A stretch of 64,000 nucleotides of DNA. It comes from Pseudomonas guariconensis. Its GTDB lineage: Bacteria > Pseudomonadota > Gammaproteobacteria > Pseudomonadales > Pseudomonadaceae. Position numbers and translations under genes: made by a program. The notes beneath the pieces were generated by a model. That model was given only the letters and a program-made list of their open reading frames with translations, was not told the DNA's origin and ran no database searches. The stretch spans positions 186,001 through 250,000 of the forward strand of contig NZ_FMYX01000001.1 of the NCBI RefSeq assembly GCF_900102675.1. Reading direction: 5' to 3'. Below, one piece after another: positions 59,135 to 64,000 of this stretch. Position 1 is the first letter of the stretch, and the number at the start of each line of letters is the position of its first letter.

Positions 59135-60537
59135 TGCTCATGCGCAATCTTGCAATTCCGTTCGCGCTGGCCGTCACTTTGGCCGGCTGCTCCCTGGCAC
59201 CGACCTACCAGCGCCCCGAGGCGCCGGTGGCGACCGCGTGGGGCGATGCCGCCGGCCATCGCGGCCGGGCGGTGGAGCAACTGGACTGGCAGGCGTTCAT
59301 CGTCGACCCGTCCCTGCGCCAGCTGGTGGGGACCGCGCTGGACAACAACCGCTCGCTGCGCCAGACCCTGCTGGATATCGAGCAGGCCCGCGCGCAGTAC
59401 CGCATCCAGCGTGCCGACCGGGTCCCGGGCTTGAATGCCGGGGCTTCCGGCAACCGCCAGCACTTGCCGACCGACTTGTCGAGCGATGGCCGCGAAGGGG
59501 TCAGCAGCACCTATCAGGTGGGGTTGTCGCTGCCGGAATACGAAGTGGACCTGTTCGGCCGTGTCAAAAGCCTGAGCGATGCGGCACTGGAACAGTACCT
59601 GGCCACCGAGGAAGTCGCGCGTGCCGCGCGCATCGCCCTGATCTCCGAGGTGAGCCAGGCCTACCTGACCCTGGACGGCGCCGAGCGGCGCCTGGCGCTG
59701 ACCCGCCAGACCCTGGCCAGCCGCGAGGATTCGCTGGCCCTGGTCGGCCAGCGGCGCACCGCCGGCACGGCCACGGCGCTGGATCACCAGGAGGCGCTGG
59801 GGCTGGTCGAGCAGTCGCGGGCCGAGCTGGAAGGCATCGTGCGCGAGCAGCGCCAGGCCTACAACGCCCTGGTGCTGCTGCTGGGCAGCGCGGACGCGGC
59901 GAAGGCGATCCCGGCCGAGCGCGACGAGGCGCCGATGGTCCTGCAGGACATCGCCCCGGGCGCGCCGTCGGCGCTGATCGAACGTCGCCCGGACATCCTC
60001 GCCGCCGAGCATCGGCTGCGGGCGCGCAACGCCGATATTGGCGCGGCGCGGGCAGCGTTTTTCCCGCGTATCAGCCTGACCGGCAGCTTTGGGACCGCCA
60101 GTGCGCAGATGTCCGGGCTGTTCGACGGAGGCTCGCGTAGCTGGACCTTCATGCCGCAATTGTCGCTGCCGTTGTTCGACGCCGGGCGCAACCGGGCCGG
60201 GCTCAGCCTGGCCGAGGCACGCAAGGACTCGGCTGTGGCCGCCTATGAAGGCGCGATCCAGGTGGCCTTCCGCGAAGTGGCCGATGCGCTGGCCGCCACC
60301 GACACCCTGCGCCGTGAGCAGGCTGCGCGAAGGGCCCTGGTCGATACCAGTCGTGCGACCCTGGCGCTGGCCAAGGCACGTTACGAGGGGGGAGTGGACA
60401 ACCATTTGCGCTACCTGGACGCCCAGCGCAACAGCAACGTGAACGAAGCGGCCTTCATCGAAGCCAGTACCCAGCGGCAACTGGCGTTGGTCGACCTGTT
60501 CCGCGCACTCGGTGGTGGGTGGTCGGGCAAGGGCTGA
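59134..60537 (+). CDS. oprJ: OprJ-like outer-membrane efflux channel
   Basis: 467 residues from ATG 59134, with lipobox TLAGC (Cys at about residue 19). Two TolC-type repeats with long helices; family blocks are SLAPTYQRPEAPVATAWGDA, YQVGLSLPEYEVDLFGRVKS, LIERRPDILAAEHRLRARNA and the closing LVDLFRALGGGW. Closest match by eye is OprJ. It completes the MexCD-OprJ-type pump. The longer open frame from 58729 overlaps mexD and is not the gene. Confidence 0.93.
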   Translation: MLMRNLAIPFALAVTLAGCSLAPTYQRPEAPVATAWGDAAGHRGRAVEQLDWQAFIVDPSLRQLVGTALDNNRSLRQTLLDIEQARAQYRIQRADRVPGLNAGASGNRQHLPTDLSSDGREGVSSTYQVGLSLPEYEVDLFGRVKSLSDAALEQYLATEEVARAARIALISEVSQAYLTLDGAERRLALTRQTLASREDSLALVGQRRTAGTATALDHQEALGLVEQSRAELEGIVREQRQAYNALVLLLGSADAAKAIPAERDEAPMVLQDIAPGAPSALIERRPDILAAEHRLRARNADIGAARAAFFPRISLTGSFGTASAQMSGLFDGGSRSWTFMPQLSLPLFDAGRNRAGLSLAEARKDSAVAAYEGAIQVAFREVADALAATDTLRREQAARRALVDTSRATLALAKARYEGGVDNHLRYLDAQRNSNVNEAAFIEASTQRQLALVDLFRALGGGWSGKG

Positions 60538-60572
60538 AACGGCCTCCTTTGGTTGGCATGTCCAGCCACTTC

Positions 60573-60607
60573 GCCCTAGGGATCGATGCCCTGGGGCTTT
60601 TTTTTTT
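60573..60607 (+). terminator. Rho-independent terminator of mexCD-oprJ
   Basis: GCCCTAGGG / CCCTGGGGC stem with a 7-nt loop followed by ten T residues. It lies 35 bp after oprJ and just before the convergent nfxB stop. Confidence 0.93.
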
Positions 60608-60622
60608 GCGTGCGCAGTCAGG

Positions 60623-61180
60623 TCAGCGGGCGGGTGCCGCAGCGCCGTCGAGGAACATCAGTTCCAGCGTCTGCACGGACGTCGCGCTGGCCGCCCGCCC
60701 GCGTCGTTCGGCATCGACGATGCCGTACACCATGCTCAGGAACATTTCGGTGAAGATCGCCGCGCTGATATCGATACGGAAAGCTCCCGCCTTCTGGCCG
60801 CGCAGGAAGAAGGCATCCAGGGCGTCGGCATAGGCCCGCCACGGACGGTTCGCTTCGCTGTCGTCGAACGAGTCCGGGCGGTACTGGAAGAGCAGGAAGA
60901 TCATCATCTCGCGATGCTTGAGGTGCTCGACGATGAGACGATGCAGGGCTGCGGTCGGGTCGCCGCCGTGCAAGTCAGCGTTGCCGATGACCTGGGAGAG
61001 GATCTGGTCGCCATAGCGTTCCAGCATGTTCACCAGGTTGTCACGGGTGCCGCAGAAACGGTGCAGGGTCGCTTTGCTCACGCCCGCCGCCTCGGCCAGC
61101 TCCTTCAAGGTGGCTCGGGGGTGGACGACGATCGCGTCGGCCAGCGCTTTGAGCAAGCGCTCATCGGTAGGGAGGTGCAT
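60623..61180 (-). CDS. nfxB: NfxB-type repressor, intact copy
   Basis: 185 residues from ATG 61180 (GGAA upstream; frame open much further). HTH region PRATLKELAEAAGVSKATLH then RFCGTRDNLVNMLERYGDQI, which matches P. aeruginosa NfxB almost word for word, as does YADALDAFFLRGQKAGAFRI and GIVDAERRGRAASATSVQTL. NfxB represses mexCD-oprJ. Unusually it lies downstream of and convergent to oprJ, while the copy upstream of mexC is broken. Confidence 0.9.
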   Translation of the reverse strand: MHLPTDERLLKALADAIVVHPRATLKELAEAAGVSKATLHRFCGTRDNLVNMLERYGDQILSQVIGNADLHGGDPTAALHRLIVEHLKHREMMIFLLFQYRPDSFDDSEANRPWRAYADALDAFFLRGQKAGAFRIDISAAIFTEMFLSMVYGIVDAERRGRAASATSVQTLELMFLDGAAAPAR

Positions 61181-61317
61181 CAGAAGATTCCACACTGCAT
61201 ATCGTGCAGGCATTGTGAAGGAAAACGGCTCATAGGGCACCCATTTGAGTAAATAATGGCTCAACCAAGGCTTGCAGGTCGCAGCCGTGCGGGTCTTTGC
61301 TTGCGGGCACCAAGGCA

Positions 61318-61352
61318 CCGCCTCCCTCGGCGTTCCAGGTCGAGGGAGGCGG
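61318..61352. terminator. Perfect stem-loop between nfxB and PstS-like gene
   Basis: CCGCCTCCCTCG (61318-61329) and CGAGGGAGGCGG (61341-61352) form a perfect 12-bp stem with an 11-nt loop, starting 6 bp after the stop of the minus-strand gene at 61359. No U-tract follows on that strand, so termination strength is uncertain. 61181-61317 holds the nfxB promoter and no gene. Confidence 0.7.
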
Positions 61353-61358
61353 CGAAGC

Positions 61359-61763
61359 TCAGGGCAGGGTGAAGAGCACTTTGACCTTGTCATTGACGGC
61401 CGAGGTGTCGACATAGCCGATGGCATTCGACTCGCTGCCCACTTTGGCAATCACTGCGGCGTCATCATCCACGCTCTGCAGTGGTTGCCCCTTGCCCGTG
61501 AACACCAGGCCTGACCAGTACGACTTGAGCTGAGATTCGTTCTTGTTGGTCAGCGCGCTGTAGAACCTTTCCTTGGTGGGGTTCCAGCCTTTCTGGTCGA
61601 GGCCCTTGAGGCTGGTGTTCTTGCCCAGGAATATGTTGGCCACCTCGGCCTGGGACGGTGCGGCGCTGGCGCTGGCATTCACGATCACGGCCACTTCGGC
61701 GCGGGCCAGGGTGCAGGCCGTGGCCAGGGCTGCGGCGAACACTGCGGTGATGAGTGGTTTCAT
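61359..61763 (-). CDS. Small PstS-like periplasmic substrate-binding protein
   Basis: 134 residues from ATG 61763 with AAGGAG; the frame opens to 61844. Signal peptide MKPLITAVFAAALATACTLA, cleavage after ARA. The mature part resembles one lobe of phosphate-binding PstS proteins: SQAEVANIFLGKNTSLKG, FTGKGQPLQSVDDDAAVIAK and SNAIGYVDTSAVNDKVKVLF. Too short for a two-lobed binding protein. It follows the porin gene by 10 bp and probably shares its transcript with the porin and chemoreceptor. Confidence 0.82.
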   Translation of the reverse strand: MKPLITAVFAAALATACTLARAEVAVIVNASASAAPSQAEVANIFLGKNTSLKGLDQKGWNPTKERFYSALTNKNESQLKSYWSGLVFTGKGQPLQSVDDDAAVIAKVGSESNAIGYVDTSAVNDKVKVLFTLP

Positions 61764-61773
61764 GTGGCGCTCC

Positions 61774-62934
61774 TTAGAAGACGAAATCGACGCCGACGCT
61801 GACGATATCGCCGTCGTAGTTGCGCGAAGGAGTGCCGGCGGCACCGTTGCTAGCCGCGAAGACTGCCTGGTCGAAGGTCTCTTGGGCGTTCTGCACGAAG
61901 GTGCCGCGGTAGCCGTTGCCGCGCATGTCCACCCGCTTGTACTCGCCCTTGAGCACCAGGTTCGGCGCCAGGTTGTAGTTCACGCCGTAGGTCCAGGAGC
62001 TCTGGCGGCCAGCGTCTTCGTCGAGCTGAGCGTAAGTGAGGTGGAGCAGCACGTCGCCAAAACGGCGCCCGCCCATGAGGTAGAAGGCATCGATGCTGCC
62101 TTGCTGGTCACCTTCGGTGTTGTTGCTGGTCCACTCGTTCGAGGAGACCCAGGTGCCATTGTCGTACTGGTAACCGATGGATGCGAAGCGGCCTTTCTTG
62201 CGGTTCAGGCTCAGGAAGTCGACACGCGTGGGCGCTCCCCCAGGGGCGACCACCGACGCACTGAGGTCCGTGTCGATGTCTGCTTCGGCATACCCGACGC
62301 GCAGCGTGCCGAAGTCGTAGGTTTCCAGGCTGACATTCGCCGCGAAGATTTTCTTGTAGTCGATGTCGTACAGGTCATCCATGGCGAACAGGTTGCGCTT
62401 GGCGGCTTGGCCGCCTGCCACCTGGAGCGTCACGGAGCCGATGCCGGTGGGCAGGGTGTAGAGGGCATCGGCGCCTTCGTAGTTGCTCAGTTGGACCTGG
62501 CTGTAGACCTCATCCGGCAGCCGCAACCAAGGGTGGGTGACGCCGACGTCGAGGGTTTCGGAGTACATGTAGATCGGCAGGCGCAGCCGGCCTGCGCGCA
62601 ATGTCAGGCCTTCGGTCGCCTTCCAGGAGAGGTAGGCCCATTCCAGGTTGCCTTTCCAGGTGTCCTGTTCCGGCTTGAGGGTGCCCTGCACGGTCATCCC
62701 CAGCGTGTCGGTGAGCCCATATTGGAGTTGGCCGCCCAGCCGGGAGAGCTGGTCACCGCGCCAGGCGTCCGTGGTCTGCCCGCTGATGCCGAAGCTCCGT
62801 CCTTGACCCTCGCCTCCCAGGTGGGTGAGGCCGGCAGTGCCGAAGCCGTTGAATCGATAGTCTCCCTGGTCCAGGGCCATTGCCGGGGTGGTCGCGATAA
62901 GGCCTGCGATACCGAGTGCTCTAATGCCTTGCAT
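61774..62934 (-). CDS. Outer-membrane porin-like protein
   Basis: 386 residues with signal peptide (MQGIRALGIAGLIATTPAMA) and a beta-strand-rich body that ends in Phe (VSVGVDFVF), the typical C-terminal signature for outer-membrane insertion. Blocks such as RFNGFGTAGLTHLGGEGQGR and LTLRAGRLRLPIYMYSETLD are seen in a group of Pseudomonas porin-like proteins next to small PstS-like proteins. Substrate unknown. 29 bp after the chemoreceptor gene, so co-transcribed. Confidence 0.85.
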   Translation of the reverse strand: MQGIRALGIAGLIATTPAMALDQGDYRFNGFGTAGLTHLGGEGQGRSFGISGQTTDAWRGDQLSRLGGQLQYGLTDTLGMTVQGTLKPEQDTWKGNLEWAYLSWKATEGLTLRAGRLRLPIYMYSETLDVGVTHPWLRLPDEVYSQVQLSNYEGADALYTLPTGIGSVTLQVAGGQAAKRNLFAMDDLYDIDYKKIFAANVSLETYDFGTLRVGYAEADIDTDLSASVVAPGGAPTRVDFLSLNRKKGRFASIGYQYDNGTWVSSNEWTSNNTEGDQQGSIDAFYLMGGRRFGDVLLHLTYAQLDEDAGRQSSWTYGVNYNLAPNLVLKGEYKRVDMRGNGYRGTFVQNAQETFDQAVFAASNGAAGTPSRNYDGDIVSVGVDFVF

Positions 62935-62963
62935 GCTTCAACTGCTCTTGTGGTGGGTAAGGG

Positions 62964-64000
62964 TCAAATGCGGAACTGAGCGGTGGCGCTGCGAAGGTGG
63001 TTGCCCATACCGACCAATTGCTCACCGAGCCGTGCGGTGGCGTCGGCACCTTGCGTGGTGGCCTGGGTATCCTGTTGCAGCTTCTCGGTGTCTTGCTGGA
63101 TCGAACGGGAAAGGCCGATCTGCTCGTTGGTGAAACGGGCGATGCCGGCGTTCAACTCATCGATCTGGCGAACGGTCTTGGTAATCGCCTCCAGGGTCTG
63201 CGTGGCATGTTCTGAGCGCTCGATGCTTGTCCTGGCCTTCTCGCCGTTCAGGTTCATCGCGTGCAAGACGCCGCTGGCGCTGCTTTGCAGGCGCTGGATG
63301 ATGTCTTGGATCTGCGCGATGGAAGCGGCGGTTTTCTGGGCCAGGTTGCGCACTTCGTCGGCGACCACGGCGAAGCCTCGCCCTTGCTCACCGGCCCGTG
63401 CCGCCTCGATGGCGGCGTTCAGGGCGAGCAGGTTGGTCTGTTCGGCGATGCTCCGGATCACCGTCAGCACCGCGCCGACATGCTGGGTTTCTGCTTCCAG
63501 TTGTTCCATGGCCTGCACCGAGCCGAGCACGCTGTTGCCCAGGTCGCCGATGCTGGAGGACAGTATGTCGATGTTGTGCCTGGCTTCGTTCGCCTGGCGC
63601 GCCGCGGCGCTGGCTTGCTCGGAGGCCTGTCCGGAGCGCTGTGCCACTTCTTGAATGCTGTTGGTCATGGTGTCGATGTCACTGCTGATGGACTCGGTGC
63701 GCTCCTGCTGCGAGCGCGCGCTGTCCTCCGCGCCCTGGGTGAGCCGGTGCAGCTCGCGGGACATCTGCTCCAGGGGCGCGGCGGTTTCGATGACCTGGCG
63801 CAGGGTGCCTTGCAGGCTGTCCAGCAAGCCGTTGAACAGGCCGATCATTTCGCCGATTTCGTCCGAGGAGTCGACATGCACGCGGCGGGTCAGGTCGCCA
63901 TCGCCGCTGGCAATGGTCCTGAGCGACGCGATGACGCCGCGGACATTGCCCATGACCTGACGAATCACCCAGGCCGCGCTGGCGCTGACCAACAGCAGCA
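62964..64000 (-). CDS. Methyl-accepting chemotaxis protein, C-terminal part
   Basis: The open frame runs off the right edge, so only the last 345 or so codons are present. It begins in a transmembrane helix ([15 protein letters not shown]), then HAMP ([20 protein letters not shown] with [19 protein letters not shown]) and the signalling coiled coil with the conserved hairpin tip [20 protein letters not shown] and [20 protein letters not shown]. Ends FRI without the NWETF-type CheR pentapeptide. The sensor domain lies outside the window. Upstream gene of the porin and PstS-like genes. Confidence 0.93.
   Translation of the reverse strand, partial: LLLVSASAAWVIRQVMGNVRGVIASLRTIASGDGDLTRRVHVDSSDEIGEMIGLFNGLLDSLQGTLRQVIETAAPLEQMSRELHRLTQGAEDSARSQQERTESISSDIDTMTNSIQEVAQRSGQASEQASAAARQANEARHNIDILSSSIGDLGNSVLGSVQAMEQLEAETQHVGAVLTVIRSIAEQTNLLALNAAIEAARAGEQGRGFAVVADEVRNLAQKTAASIAQIQDIIQRLQSSASGVLHAMNLNGEKARTSIERSEHATQTLEAITKTVRQIDELNAGIARFTNEQIGLSRSIQQDTEKLQQDTQATTQGADATARLGEQLVGMGNHLRSATAQFRI

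Overview
The window looks like chromosome of a Pseudomonas putida-group bacterium. Base composition is GC-rich with Pseudomonas-style ribosome sites, REP-like hairpins and gene orders recognised from P. putida: pobR/pobA, a complete levulinate operon (lvaR-lvaABCDEFG) and a mexC-mexD-oprJ efflux operon with nfxB. No rRNA, tRNA or CRISPR array was seen.

Layout. 1-8040 is core-like: pobR (partial) and pobA, a periplasmic ankyrin protein, a lipoprotein gamma-glutamyltranspeptidase, a LysR regulator, a 960-bp gene-free mosaic of tandem and inverted repeats, a DUF899 thioredoxin-like protein, a Cys-rich secreted protein and a HAD phosphatase. 8041-20664 is an accessory island, AT-richer in its first half. 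It carries (a) a Tn7-like transposition module tnsA-tnsB-tnsC-tniQ with a divergent gene for an integrase-fold protein whose catalytic residues are lost, resembling the TnsF target selectors; (b) a second, catalytically complete tyrosine recombinase; (c) a wrecked HNH/DUF1524 (GmrSD-type) fragment; (d) a tightly overlapping operon of a large serine recombinase and two ParB-like proteins, with a divergent small HTH-like gene. The island ends before lvaR.

20665-29995 is the levulinic-acid operon: sigma-54 activator LvaR, a clear -24/-12 promoter, kinase-like LvaA with LvaB, acyl-CoA dehydrogenase LvaC, short-chain reductase LvaD, CoA ligase LvaE (preceded by a 15-codon leader ORF) and the transport pair LvaF/LvaG.

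30045-38007 is a minus-strand amine-type catabolic operon (iron alcohol dehydrogenase, PuuP-like permease, aminobutyraldehyde-type dehydrogenase, two class-III aminotransferases, imine-reductase-like enzyme). 38150-52839 is a second cluster around a TetR regulator: a Baeyer-Villiger monooxygenase plus esterase, two PhyH dioxygenases, an amine-oxidase-like flavoprotein, and an envelope set DUF1329 / DUF1302 / MMPL / YCF48. Similar TGATCA-rich near-palindromes precede three of its transcription units, so they probably form one regulon. A PucR-type regulator follows.

54393-61180 is mexC-mexD-oprJ. The divergent nfxB-like gene upstream is broken by an internal deletion, while an intact nfxB lies convergent downstream. 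The window closes with a small PstS-like periplasmic protein, a porin and a truncated chemoreceptor gene.
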